Assembly: GCA_017615635.1 (NCBI GenBank)
Contig: JAFZZR010000079.1
Span: 1-64,000 of the forward strand
Origin: Lentisphaeria bacterium
GTDB taxonomy: Bacteria; Verrucomicrobiota; Lentisphaeria; Victivallales; UBA1829
Direction of reading: 5' to 3'
Length of the DNA stretch: 64,000 nucleotides
Part shown: positions 34,895 through 43,564 of the stretch, one piece after another
Layout: the number at the start of each line of letters is the position of its first letter
Position numbering within the stretch: position 1 is the stretch's first letter
The notes under the pieces: model-generated
Seen by the model: only the letters and a program-made list of their open reading frames with translations
Database searches by the model: none
Told to the model about the DNA's origin: nothing
Translations under genes and position numbers: made by a program

Positions 34895-37291
34895 ATGCGG
34901 ACATATCAAAACCTGAAAACCTGGTTCTTCCGTCGGGAAGGCGATGCGGCGGAACAAGTAGTCACGATCCCCCACGACTGGGCGATCGGCGGTCCCTTCG
35001 ACCGGAACAACGATCTCCAGGTCACGCATATCATACAGGATGGCGAGACGCGCGATTACGAACACACGGGACGGACCGGTGGTCTACCGCATGTGGGAAA
35101 GGCCCGGTACCGTTGCGTGATCCCGGGGCCGTCCGCGCCCGGAAAACGGGTGGCGCTCCTTTTCGACGGCGTTATGAGTCAAGCGAAGATTTTTCTCAAC
35201 GGAAAAGAAGCCGGTTCCTGCAACTACGGCTACACCTCGTTTCTGATCGAGGCAACGGACTATCTCCATGACGGAGAAAACCTTCTGGAAGTCACGGCGG
35301 AAAATTTCCCCTCCGCTTCCCGCTGGTATCCCGGCGCGGGGATCTATCGCCGGGTTCAGCGGATCGAGACGGATCCGGTGTTTTTCGAAAACTGGTCGAA
35401 TCATCTGGAATTTCTTCCGGAGGAGAATGCTCTCCGTCTTTGTGGAATCATTGAAAACCGCACGGGCGCAAAGATTTCCGGAGAGATCGTTCTGGAATCG
35501 CCCCTGTTCGAAACAACGGTCCTGCCCGTGGAGATCCCGGCGGGTTCTCTTCCCTTCGAGCGGAAACTTCCGCTGAAGTCCTGCGAACGCTGGGGTCCGG
35601 AGTCGCCCCGGCTTTACGATGTGAAGCTGACCGTGAAAAGCGGCTCGTATTCCGATTCGGAAACGATCCGCTTCGGGATCCGGGAGATCCGGTTCGACAA
35701 GGACCGCGGCTTCTTCCTGAACGGGGAACGGATGAAGCTCAACGGCGTCTGTCTGCATCATGATCTGGGACCGCTGGGGGCGGCGTTTCATCCGGCCGCG
35801 GCGAGACGGCAGCTCTCATTACTGAAAGATATGGGCTGCAACGCGATACGGACAAGTCACAATCCGCCCGCGCCACAGTTGCTGGACCTCTGCGACGAGA
35901 TGGGCTTTCTGGTTATGGACGAGGCTTTCGACTGCTGGCGCAAGGGAAAGGTTGCCAACGATTATTCCCTTCATTTCGAACAGGATTCGGAAAAAGATCT
36001 CGTCTCCATGGTTCGCCGGGACCGGAATCATCCATGTATCATTCTCTGGAGCATCGGGAACGAGCTCATGGAGATCCGCGACCGGTCGCTGCGCGGGGAT
36101 CTGATCGCCAAACGCCTGAGCGCCATCGTGAAACAGCATGACATGGGTCGTCCCGTGACGGCGGGGATGGATGCCTGCGATATGGCCATCGAGTCGGGGA
36201 TCCCCGATCAGCTGGACATTCCGGGCTGGAATTACCGGCCCCAGTCCTATGGAAAGTATCACAGAAGGTTCCCGAATTGCCCTGTCATCGGCTCGGAGAC
36301 ACTCTCCACCGTATCCTCCCGCGGCATTTACTATTTCCCTGCACGGGAATACATTTACGGACGGCATCCCGAACGGGCGGAAGCCGCGGAGCATCAGTGT
36401 TCCTCCTATTGTCTGGACGCCCGCCCCTGGTCGCATACGCCGGAAGCGGAATTCCTGAGTCAGGATGAATACGAATTCGTTGCCGGACAGTTCATCTGGA
36501 CCGGATTCGACTATCTCGGGGAGCCCAATCCTTTCGACCGGCAGTGGCCGGCCCGGAGCAGTTACTTCGGATGCATCGATCTGGCCGGACTCCCGAAGGA
36601 TCTTTTCTATATCGTTCAAGCACAATGGAAAAAGACGGGTGAGCCGATGGTCCATATCATCCCGCATCACTGGAACTGGCGTACGGGACAAGTCTTCGAT
36701 GTCCATGTTGCCTCGAACTGCGAGGAGGTGGAACTCTTCCTGAACGGGACCTCCCTTGGAAGGATCCCGCTCCACTTCGGATCCGGTGTCCTGGCGGAAC
36801 GGTACCGCTTCATCTGGCATGACGTCCGGTGGGAGCCGGGCACGCTGCGCGCCGTCGGATACCGCAGGAACGAGCCCTGCGCGGAAGAGATCCTGCGCAC
36901 GGCCTCGGAGCCGGCGCAGCTTTGTCTGGAAACGACGCGGCCTTTCTGCGAGGCCGATGGCGAGGATATGATTTTCGTTGTCGTATCCGTGCGGGACAAA
37001 GAGGGCAATCTCTGCGCGGACAAAACGCCGTTCGTGAAATTCTCTCTGGAGGGCGGATCGCTGAAACTTCTGGCCGCCGATGCCGGGAATCCCGCTTCCC
37101 TCGAACCGTTCCCCCGGCCGGAATGCACGCTGTTTTCCGGAATGGGCGTGGTGTATCTCCAGAGTACCGGGACGGAAGGCGAAACTCTTTTGCGTGCAGA
37201 AAGTTCCGGATTGAAAACCGCGGAGATACGTTTGGCCGGCAAAGACGGGAATCGTATAAATTCGGGTGCACCCAGCACCCTTGACACATAA
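34895..37291 (+). CDS. GH2 family glycosidase (beta-galactosidase-type), cytoplasmic
   Basis: 798 aa without signal peptide. Domain order follows GH2: sugar-binding jelly roll (VTIPHDWAIGGPFDRNND, ARWYPGAGIY-like SRWYPGAGIY near 142-151), immunoglobulin-like domain, TIM barrel with acid/base E390 in ILWSIGNELM and nucleophile E468 in VIGSETLS, then two Ig-like C-terminal domains. NAIRTSHNPPAP at 316-327 is a strongly conserved GH2 stretch. GAGAGGA lies upstream of the ATG. It is second in the LacI-led unit; the galactosidase assignment within GH2 is likely, not proven. Confidence 0.92.
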   Translation: MRTYQNLKTWFFRREGDAAEQVVTIPHDWAIGGPFDRNNDLQVTHIIQDGETRDYEHTGRTGGLPHVGKARYRCVIPGPSAPGKRVALLFDGVMSQAKIFLNGKEAGSCNYGYTSFLIEATDYLHDGENLLEVTAENFPSASRWYPGAGIYRRVQRIETDPVFFENWSNHLEFLPEENALRLCGIIENRTGAKISGEIVLESPLFETTVLPVEIPAGSLPFERKLPLKSCERWGPESPRLYDVKLTVKSGSYSDSETIRFGIREIRFDKDRGFFLNGERMKLNGVCLHHDLGPLGAAFHPAAARRQLSLLKDMGCNAIRTSHNPPAPQLLDLCDEMGFLVMDEAFDCWRKGKVANDYSLHFEQDSEKDLVSMVRRDRNHPCIILWSIGNELMEIRDRSLRGDLIAKRLSAIVKQHDMGRPVTAGMDACDMAIESGIPDQLDIPGWNYRPQSYGKYHRRFPNCPVIGSETLSTVSSRGIYYFPAREYIYGRHPERAEAAEHQCSSYCLDARPWSHTPEAEFLSQDEYEFVAGQFIWTGFDYLGEPNPFDRQWPARSSYFGCIDLAGLPKDLFYIVQAQWKKTGEPMVHIIPHHWNWRTGQVFDVHVASNCEEVELFLNGTSLGRIPLHFGSGVLAERYRFIWHDVRWEPGTLRAVGYRRNEPCAEEILRTASEPAQLCLETTRPFCEADGEDMIFVVVSVRDKEGNLCADKTPFVKFSLEGGSLKLLAADAGNPASLEPFPRPECTLFSGMGVVYLQSTGTEGETLLRAESSGLKTAEIRLAGKDGNRINSGAPSTLDT
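37232..37260 (+). promoter_or_regulatory. Possible internal promoter for the third pseudopilin gene
   Basis: TTGGCC, 17 bases, TATAAA inside the end of the GH2 gene, followed by GGGTGC-ACCCA-GCACCC at 37264-37280, a short hairpin or operator. It could raise pseudopilin expression above that of the upstream enzymes. Confidence 0.35.
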
Positions 37292-37317
37292 TTTAACCAA
37301 AACAGGAGAAAGGTATT

Positions 37318-38082
37318 ATGAAAAAGAGAATCGGTTTCACCCTGATCGAGCTGCTGGTCGTGATCGCGATCATCGCCATCCTGGCGGGAATGCTTCTGCC
37401 CGCACTGGGCAAAGTGAAAATGACCGCGCAGCAGACCTCGTGCCTGAGCAATCTGAAGCAGTACGGACTTTTCCTTCAGATGTACACAACGGACAACGAC
37501 GGCTATTATCTGCCCTGCTTTGTCCCGTATGACAAGTGCTCCATCAACTATCTGGTCTGGCTGGATTTCGCCCGGGAGACCAAGCTCTTCGGAAAGGCGG
37601 AACCCGACGGCGATGCCGTCAGCTACAAATTCGCGCTATGCCCGTCCGCACCGCCGAGTCCGCGCTGCTTCGTTTATACGAAAGCGAATAATCTCTGCTC
37701 GGCAAAGATCTATACCGATTACAGCTACAACAGAGGCATCGGACCGTCAATCAATGTGGAGGGAACCGGTGCTTGGTCCACCTCCGGTCAGCTGCTCAAG
37801 GAGACGCAGAAAAATCCGTTTCGCGCGAGCTCGGTATGGGTCATGGACAGCTGGAAACAGCGTATCGGCTCCAGTTCTCAAAGCTGCAACGGCTTCATGT
37901 ATTACGATCATTCGGCCGGGAAAGTCGATTTCGGCATGTATTTTGCGCACGGACGGAGTTCCAACGTGCTGTTCCTGGACGGCCATGGCAGTGCGGAGCA
38001 GGGGCTTTACGCCACCTCCAACAGGAAACTTTATCCCTGGAATGCCGACTCCGCCAGTGACCTGGTCTTCCATCAGGAATAA
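37318..38082 (+). CDS. Type II secretion pseudopilin-like protein with H-X9-DG motif (third copy)
   Basis: 254 aa. Very short leader MKKRIG, then [16 protein letters not shown] with Glu5; H-X9-DG in [15 protein letters not shown] near residue 220. ACAGGAGAAAGG precedes the ATG. Six cysteines lie in the C-terminal part. It is located between the GH2 gene and a secreted DUF4838 protein, 12 bases before the latter, in the LacI-led operon. Processing by prepilin peptidase and a place in the cell envelope are expected; the actual task is unknown. Confidence 0.92.
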   Translation: MKKRIGFTLIELLVVIAIIAILAGMLLPALGKVKMTAQQTSCLSNLKQYGLFLQMYTTDNDGYYLPCFVPYDKCSINYLVWLDFARETKLFGKAEPDGDAVSYKFALCPSAPPSPRCFVYTKANNLCSAKIYTDYSYNRGIGPSINVEGTGAWSTSGQLLKETQKNPFRASSVWVMDSWKQRIGSSSQSCNGFMYYDHSAGKVDFGMYFAHGRSSNVLFLDGHGSAEQGLYATSNRKLYPWNADSASDLVFHQE

Positions 38083-38094
38083 GGAGTGGCTGAT

Positions 38095-40452
38095 ATGAGA
38101 ATTCCGTTCTTTCCGCGCTGCACGGGTCTGCTTTTCTTTCTTTGCGCCTCGCTGGGGGCGCTGGAGATCACGGCGGACTTCCCCATTGTCCCGACCACGG
38201 CCAACGGAACGCCGGAGCGGGAAGCGCCGGAGGTCCTGCGGAGACACCTGAGCAGGATCTTCGGACGCGAAGTCACCGTCATTCCTGTTTCGGAGTGGAA
38301 GGAGGGGACACCGGCCATCGTGCTGAAGAGTGACCCGTCTTTGGATCAGGAAGAGTGGAAGATCGAAAGCGACGGCGCGATCCTGACGATCTCCGGAGGC
38401 TGGCCGCGCGGACTTTACTACGGAGTCTGCGAGTTTCTGGAGAAGTTCGGCGGGGTCCGCTGGTTCACCGCGCATGAGACCCGGATCCCGAAAGCGGAGA
38501 GCCTCACGGTCCCGGATAACGAATGCTTCCGCCGGAAGCCCGCATTTTCCCTGCAGCGGCAGATCAGCATTCCGCCGGAGGATCCCGCGTTCAAGAAATA
38601 CCGGACGCTGCTGAAATTGAGCGCGATCATTCCCTGGGATTCGTGGCCGACGCTGGGAAACTGGCCTTATTTCTTCGAATCGAGAGGGGTGAACGGGTGT
38701 CACAATTTCTGGAGACTGACCAAAGCCGTACCCGAGGGCATGGAGCGGCTGCTTCCGGTGGATGCGTCGGGGAAGCCGCAGCGGGCGGTAAGCAAATACG
38801 GGCCGAATCAGGTGTGTTTTTCCAGCCCGGAGTTCCGCGAATTTGCAAAAAAGGAGGTCGCGAAGGAGATCGCCGAAGCCGAAGAGGCCGCGAAGAAGAA
38901 GGGATTCATTCCGCAATGGTTCGATCTTTCCCAGAACGATACGGAGGGACATTGTCAGTGCGAGGGCTGCCGGGCTCTGTATGAGAAATACGGGTCGCCC
39001 TCCGGCGCCATGCTGGAATTCGTCAACGACATCGCCTCGGCGTTCCCGGAACAAACCTTTCAGACCTTCGCCTATCAGTTCACGCAGAAACCGCCGAAGG
39101 GGATCCGGGTCCGGGACAACGTGATCATCCAGACGGCGTTTCTGGGCAGCTGCGATCTGCTGCGTCCGATCTCGCATCCGAACAATGCGCCGATCCGGGA
39201 ACAGTACGATCTCTGGCGGGATATATCCAAAAGCAAGGCGGTGTGGACCTACAACCGGCTGTATCACATGACCGAGGCCTTCCCCTGGCCGCAGTGCTGT
39301 TTCTGGTATATGGCGGAAAATATCCGCTATTTCCACAAGTACGGCGCAGTGAAGCTGTATCTGGAATCCGAACATGTGGAGCCGGAAAGCTGCATCGCGG
39401 ACCGGGCGTTCAACGATCTGCACAGCTATCTCGGCTGCAAGCTGATGGACGATCCGTTTCAGGACGACAAGGTCCTGATCGAAGAGTTTTTTGAGTTCCA
39501 GTACGGGCCTGCCGTGGAGGAAATGAAAGCCTACGCCTCCTACTTGAAGAAACGGATCGACGCCGTCCCCGGAAAAGTTCAGGATACGCCTCTCAAGGCA
39601 CGCGGGATACTGGATGCGGAGTTCTTCGTGATCGTCAACGCCCTGCTGGACCGCGCGGAAGCAAAAGCCGGAGACGATCAGGGGCTCCTGACACGGATCG
39701 CCATGGAGCGGATCCCGGTGGATTATGCCGCACTGGAAATGTGGAAGCTGGGCGGGTCCGGATCCGGTCTTTCCCGGGAAGATCTTATCGCCCGGCTGAA
39801 AAGGAATCTGGAGCTCTTCTTTGTCCGGTATCAGCCGGAGATGCGGCGGCGCTGGGGAACCGTTCCCATGCGCGACCTGAAAAAACGGACTCTGGAGGAG
39901 CTGGATGCCATGCTTCATCCGATCCCCGTTCCCCCCGAGTTCGCCCGGGAGGACATCATTCAGATCCCTGTCCAGGGAACATGTGAGACCAAATTCATGG
40001 TGGACGATCCGGAGGCCGCGCTGGGCAAGGCGGAGAAGATGGATCTGGCAAAGGTGGACCCGAAATATCCGCCTCTGCCCATGGAATTCGGCGTGTACGA
40101 TCAGACCGACAAGAGATATATCCGGCAATGCTTCTTTCAAAAGCATGAGATCCCGCAGGACGAGAAATACCATCTGCTCTACATCGGCCGGTTCACCCCC
40201 AACGGATTTCACAAGGAGCAGCTTTACGGACACGTCTCCTGGCGTCTGCGCATCGCCGGACTGTACACAAAACTCTGGGATCCCATTGACGACGGCAGGG
40301 AATACGATATCTACATTTCGTGCAAGTTCACCGGCCCCGCTTATGTGGATGGCTCCACGAAGGAGAACGCCGTCTACGCGGACAAACTTCTGGCGGTCAA
40401 GCGGGGCCTTCGTACGGAACCTGAAGCGGATGCCGCAACCGGCGAAAAGTGA
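38095..40452 (+). CDS. Secreted DUF4838 protein (glycosidase-like)
   Basis: 785 aa with a signal peptide (CTGLLFFLCASLGALEI). Residues about 25-140 resemble the N-terminal domain of alpha-glucuronidases and hexosaminidases (APEVLRRHLSRIFGREVTV, GLYYGVCEFLEKFGGVRWFT). The DUF4838 core follows: SQNDTEGHCQCEGCRALYEK, then GSPSGAMLEFVNDIA and TFAYQFTQKPPKGIRV. This domain is common in Lentisphaerota and Bacteroidota polysaccharide loci. AAGGAG lies eight bases before the ATG; a GTG three codons earlier is weaker. Last gene of the LacI-led unit. A glycan-cleaving role is likely; no catalytic residue is assigned. Confidence 0.88.
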   Translation: MRIPFFPRCTGLLFFLCASLGALEITADFPIVPTTANGTPEREAPEVLRRHLSRIFGREVTVIPVSEWKEGTPAIVLKSDPSLDQEEWKIESDGAILTISGGWPRGLYYGVCEFLEKFGGVRWFTAHETRIPKAESLTVPDNECFRRKPAFSLQRQISIPPEDPAFKKYRTLLKLSAIIPWDSWPTLGNWPYFFESRGVNGCHNFWRLTKAVPEGMERLLPVDASGKPQRAVSKYGPNQVCFSSPEFREFAKKEVAKEIAEAEEAAKKKGFIPQWFDLSQNDTEGHCQCEGCRALYEKYGSPSGAMLEFVNDIASAFPEQTFQTFAYQFTQKPPKGIRVRDNVIIQTAFLGSCDLLRPISHPNNAPIREQYDLWRDISKSKAVWTYNRLYHMTEAFPWPQCCFWYMAENIRYFHKYGAVKLYLESEHVEPESCIADRAFNDLHSYLGCKLMDDPFQDDKVLIEEFFEFQYGPAVEEMKAYASYLKKRIDAVPGKVQDTPLKARGILDAEFFVIVNALLDRAEAKAGDDQGLLTRIAMERIPVDYAALEMWKLGGSGSGLSREDLIARLKRNLELFFVRYQPEMRRRWGTVPMRDLKKRTLEELDAMLHPIPVPPEFAREDIIQIPVQGTCETKFMVDDPEAALGKAEKMDLAKVDPKYPPLPMEFGVYDQTDKRYIRQCFFQKHEIPQDEKYHLLYIGRFTPNGFHKEQLYGHVSWRLRIAGLYTKLWDPIDDGREYDIYISCKFTGPAYVDGSTKENAVYADKLLAVKRGLRTEPEADAATGEK

Positions 40453-40580
40453 AATCATGCGAGGTGAAAGTTCCGTCTGCTCTTTGTCTGTGCATACTGT
40501 TCCGGAAGTAAGCCGTATCGTGTTTGCCGTCTGGTTTTTTCCGTGCGCTCACAAAATTTCATGAATCTGAAATTTTTCCC

Positions 40581-40609
40581 TTGACAATCTGCGATTCAAG
40601 GTGTAAATT
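40581..40609 (+). promoter_or_regulatory. Strong promoter in a gene-poor region
   Basis: TTGACA, 17 bases, TAAATT, followed not by a gene but by a highly structured stretch ending in a hairpin and nine Ts. Confidence 0.65.
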
Positions 40610-40615
40610 GAAAAG

Positions 40616-40851
40616 AAGGCAGTATACCCTGCAATCCTGCAGGGTGAATTGCCGTGTTGATTGAAAACCGTATATTTCAGCGAATATCTCGAAAATCGGC
40701 CAAAATTGAAAAGATTGTTCGCTTCTGTCACGGCTGGAATGTATCTGGTGAGATTGTGCCTGCACATCTTGCCGGACGTTCTTCGGTATGACAGGAGCAG
40801 GTTCTTGGCCGAACCTTCGAGATAGTGCCTGGGAGCGTTCGGTTTTTTTTT
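40616..40851 (+). ncRNA. Candidate structured non-coding RNA, about 235 nt
   Basis: Bounded by a consensus promoter and by CCGAAC...GTTCGG plus nine Ts. Hand folding gives a closing helix between 40617-40625 and 40822-40830 (eight of nine pairs), a hairpin ACCCTGC-AATCCT-GCAGGGT, a long helix GCCGTG/CACGGC carrying AGCGAA/TTCGCT, a hairpin with loop CCTG (AGATTGTG/CACATCT) and TGCCG/CGGTA. GGTTC-TTGGCC-GAACC at 40800-40815 would compete with the terminator stem, like an antiterminator. No open frame of note on the plus strand. It could be a 6S-like or other housekeeping RNA, or an attenuator for downstream genes; no known family signature was recognised. Confidence 0.5.
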
Positions 40852-41275
40852 GTCGAATTCTTTCAGGCGTGCTGGATTTTGCAGCGAGTGCTGCGGGATA
40901 GACAGCTTGGTCAGAGCCGAAGATTTTTTTCTGTCACAGCCATGAGGCTTTTCGTGAGCCGCCTCTTGTGAGGAATCATGGTTTCCTGCCACTTTTTTAC
41001 GCTTCCGTGAACTTCGGAAGCGGATCGCCTTTCCCATAGTGTGTAAGAAGGAATCTGCATTCTTTCTCCCGCCCCGGGCTTTTTGAATGTCTCAGAGTGT
41101 CTTTTTTCAAGATACTCTGCCGTGTAAAATTGAGCCGTTTCTTTTCTCCGCAGTCATTTCGCTTTGCATTGCCGTTTCATGACACTTCCGTTCGGCCGGT
41201 AAAAGGACCGGACAAAGTGTTTACGATCGTAAAGAATGTTCAACGACTCAATAATCAAAAAATCAAGGAGCTGCC
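40852..41275. other. Gene-poor stretch with several hairpins
   Basis: No convincing gene on either strand. It holds a perfect hairpin CGCTTCCG/CGGAAGCG at 41000-41022, an eleven-pair hairpin (one G-T) with loop TTTTC at 41093-41119, and GCCGGT-like CCGGT/ACCGG near 41195-41210. Base composition is clearly more AT-rich than the flanking genes. Possible 5' leader control of the exported coiled-coil gene. Confidence 0.5.
41220..41233. promoter_or_regulatory. Perfect 14-bp palindrome
   Basis: TTTACGATCGTAAA, self-complementary, 43 bases before the ATG of the exported coiled-coil protein. It is a candidate binding site for a dimeric regulator; the regulator is not known. Confidence 0.45.
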
Positions 41276-42352
41276 ATGTTGATTTCCTCAAGTGCCACAA
41301 TGAGATTACTCATCTTTTCCTCCGCACTGCTCTTCGCCGCCGGACTGTACGCGGAAAGCGCTGCTGCGGCGAATCAGGATGACCGGTGGACTCAAATCGA
41401 GGCGGAAGCCGCCAAATCAAGAAAAGAATCCGAGTTGCGTGGGAAGGCCGAAGCCGATGAAGTTGCCAGACGAGAGGCGGAGGCTTGGAAACAACTGGAT
41501 TCGGAAAAATCGAAATCTGTCGAAAAGGCCCAAAAAAACGCTGAAGCAGAGCGTAAAACCGGCGCGGTCCGTGCCGAACGGGACATAGCGCTGGAGCATG
41601 CAAAGGCCGAAGCTGCCGCGGAGCGCGCGAGAGCTGAGGCTGCCGAGAAGGCAAGAGTCGATGCCGAAAACGCCCGTGCGATGGCCGAAGCCGCCGCGGA
41701 GCGTGCGAGAGCTGAGGCCGCCGAGGAACGTTCAAGAGCCGAGGCCGCCGAGGCGCGTGCGAAAGCCTCCGCCAGGGAAACAGCAAGCTCTCAAAAAGCA
41801 GGGAAACGGGCCGGAGCCGGATCCGCCGGTGCAAAGATGTCGGCAAACTATGAAGAGGAACGCTCGGAGAGAAGTGCCGGAGACGCGTTGTTGTGGTATA
41901 TCCCCAACCGCCTCTCCGATCTGATGGATATCTTCACCGTGGAAATCGGCGCCGGCGAACTGGGACTCGATCTTCAGCTGACCCGCTGCGCTTCGTTCGG
42001 CGCTGGCGTCGGATCGTCTCACATGCTCGGCTGGAGCATCTGCAATCAGCATGGCATTTACCGGCAGCAGGGGTGGTATGCCGACCTGCTGAACCGGCGT
42101 TTCGCGGAGGTCCGCCGGGACAAGGTCTGCGGTGCCTACACTCCGTTCTGCCTGTCCGACAACGGCCGGGTCGACATAGAAAAGATGAGCAAGGCAAAAG
42201 CCGAAGATCCCTATGCGATCGGAGTCAAGGTCTGCTGTTACCTGAATCTGAAATTTCAAGTTCATGTAACGGAACTTGCCGATTTTATCGCGGGTATTTT
42301 CTTCATCGACTTCAAGGAAGACGACAATCCCGGAATCAACTGGGTCTTCTGA
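41276..42352 (+). CDS. Exported alanine/glutamate-rich coiled-coil protein with conserved-looking C-terminal domain
   Basis: 358 aa; AAGGAG lies five bases before the ATG. A signal peptide ends around ESAAAA near residue 32. Residues about 40-190 are a highly charged helix made of imperfect repeats such as AAAERARAEAAE (two near-identical DNA copies around 41611 and 41690), predicted coiled coil and probably periplasm-spanning. The C-terminal 150 residues are different: LLWYIPNRLSDLMDIFTVEI, then GAGELGLDLQLTR and several cysteines. This tail resembles, from memory, uncharacterised PVC proteins; no function is assigned. An ATG at 41300 is an alternative start. Two lipoprotein genes follow on the same strand. 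Confidence 0.8.
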   Translation: MLISSSATMRLLIFSSALLFAAGLYAESAAAANQDDRWTQIEAEAAKSRKESELRGKAEADEVARREAEAWKQLDSEKSKSVEKAQKNAEAERKTGAVRAERDIALEHAKAEAAAERARAEAAEKARVDAENARAMAEAAAERARAEAAEERSRAEAAEARAKASARETASSQKAGKRAGAGSAGAKMSANYEEERSERSAGDALLWYIPNRLSDLMDIFTVEIGAGELGLDLQLTRCASFGAGVGSSHMLGWSICNQHGIYRQQGWYADLLNRRFAEVRRDKVCGAYTPFCLSDNGRVDIEKMSKAKAEDPYAIGVKVCCYLNLKFQVHVTELADFIAGIFFIDFKEDDNPGINWVF

Positions 42353-42635
42353 GCCGTCCCGACATCGGCGTATGCGGATCATGATGCAAGCTGCGTCCGA
42401 GAAACAACAGTTCAACATGCTTGAATGAAATAGAGAGCAAAATGAGCACAAAACCGAAAACAAGTTTGTCTCGGCCTTGTCGAGAAGGAGGTGTGCACTC
42501 AGAATTATGATTTTTCGCGTCTTTTCCAAGAAAAAGCCGCATCCGGTGCGTCAAAAAAGGTTTTGACGGGAAAACCGGATCGTCATCGGACACGATCATT
42601 ATTTCGAAATCGTCTCAACAAAGGAGAAAATGGCT

Positions 42636-43460
42636 ATGAAAAAAATTTTAGTCCTGAGTATGGCCGCCGTCGCCGCGGTCAGCATCACCGGCTGCCGCTG
42701 GTGTAACGATGTTCAGACCGGAGACCCGAGCTGCGTTGATCTTTCTCACGAGATTTCTCCCCGCAATCATCCGGCAACTGTCAGCATGGTTACCCCCAAC
42801 ATCGCGATCAGCCGCGAGGTCTTCCGTCCGGTCTTCCGTGCCGGATCAGCCCGTCTGACCGTCGAGGGCTCGGGCTTCGATGTCAAAGATGCCACGTATG
42901 ATGCTATTTCAAGGTTCCTTGCCAAGGCGAACTGCGATTACATCGTTTCTGTCTCCACGGTTTCGGTCAGAACGGACCATCCGAAGCCCTGGTGGGATAT
43001 TTTCTGCCAGTGCCGCAATTCGGATCACTCCTCCTCTTTCTTCCCTCCGAGGATCCATATCTTCTGCCGTTACAATACCAACTACAAGGTTACGCTTTCC
43101 GGTATTCCGATCTATCTGGAGAAACTCTCCACCGAGACGCTCGATCCGAAGAAAGTTGAACTCTATGACACCGCCACCGGTCTCTATCTGCCCGCCCGCG
43201 GCTACGATGAGGATCCGGAGCATGTCAGACGCAAAACCTGTACGAGCCTGAAGGGTACTGATCAGACCGTGATGCCCGCCAAGGACAAAGGGCCCTTCTT
43301 CGGCAGTCTGGTGGTTCCCACTCCTGCGGCCGAGACGGTGATCCTGGATCAGAACGGCAATGTCGTCGGCGCGGGTTCGGCTCCGAACGCTGCGGCTGCT
43401 CAGCCTGCTCCTGCTGCTCAGCCCGAATCGGAAGGGGGCCTGTCGTCCTTTCTGAAGTAA
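42636..43460 (+). CDS. Hypothetical lipoprotein, about 274 aa
   Basis: Signal peptide MKKILVLSMAAVAAVS with lipobox ITGC, Cys20. The central part has a compact alpha/beta stretch (TVEGSGFDVKDATYDAISRF, then ANCDYIVSVSTVSV) and several cysteines; the C-terminus is an Ala/Pro/Gln-rich low-complexity tail. AAAGGAG precedes two in-frame ATGs, six bases apart; the second gives better spacing and a normal lipoprotein leader. It lies 283 bases after the coiled-coil gene; the gap holds no gene, a small hairpin GGTTTT/AAAACC and the palindrome ATTTCGAAAT. No family recognised. Confidence 0.8.
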   Translation: MKKILVLSMAAVAAVSITGCRWCNDVQTGDPSCVDLSHEISPRNHPATVSMVTPNIAISREVFRPVFRAGSARLTVEGSGFDVKDATYDAISRFLAKANCDYIVSVSTVSVRTDHPKPWWDIFCQCRNSDHSSSFFPPRIHIFCRYNTNYKVTLSGIPIYLEKLSTETLDPKKVELYDTATGLYLPARGYDEDPEHVRRKTCTSLKGTDQTVMPAKDKGPFFGSLVVPTPAAETVILDQNGNVVGAGSAPNAAAAQPAPAAQPESEGGLSSFLK

Positions 43461-43503
43461 TCGATACGTCGTTTACTTCGAATGATTGACGGGTAAGCCG
43501 ATT

Positions 43504-43547
43504 TCATCCGCCGATTGCAAAATATCGGCGGATGATTTTTCTTTTTT
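43504..43547 (+). terminator. Rho-independent terminator
   Basis: TCATCCGCCGAT, eight-base loop, ATCGGCGGATGA: twelve perfect pairs, then TTTTTCTTTTTT. It ends the lipoprotein transcript and also shows that the ATG at 43532 inside it is not a start codon. Confidence 0.93.
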
Positions 43548-43564
43548 CCGGAGTGATTTGTCTT

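Noticed and set aside
37747-40458. 903-codon open frame opposite the DUF4838 gene
   Set aside because: Antisense shadow: it covers the DUF4838 gene and the pseudopilin end, has no ribosome site and no motif.
40549-41037. 162-codon minus-strand frame in the gene-poor region
   Set aside because: No ribosome site, Lys/Arg/Ser-rich without domain, and it covers the structured RNA candidate and its promoter.
41611-41730. Repeated DNA in the coiled-coil gene, as a possible CRISPR or satellite
   Set aside because: The repeats are in frame, adjacent and imperfect, and encode a heptad-like helix; there are no spacers.
42491-42706. 71-codon frame after a good AAGGAGG
   Set aside because: The GTG sits directly on the ribosome site and the frame runs into the lipoprotein gene in another frame; a 19-codon ATG frame nearby is too short to support.
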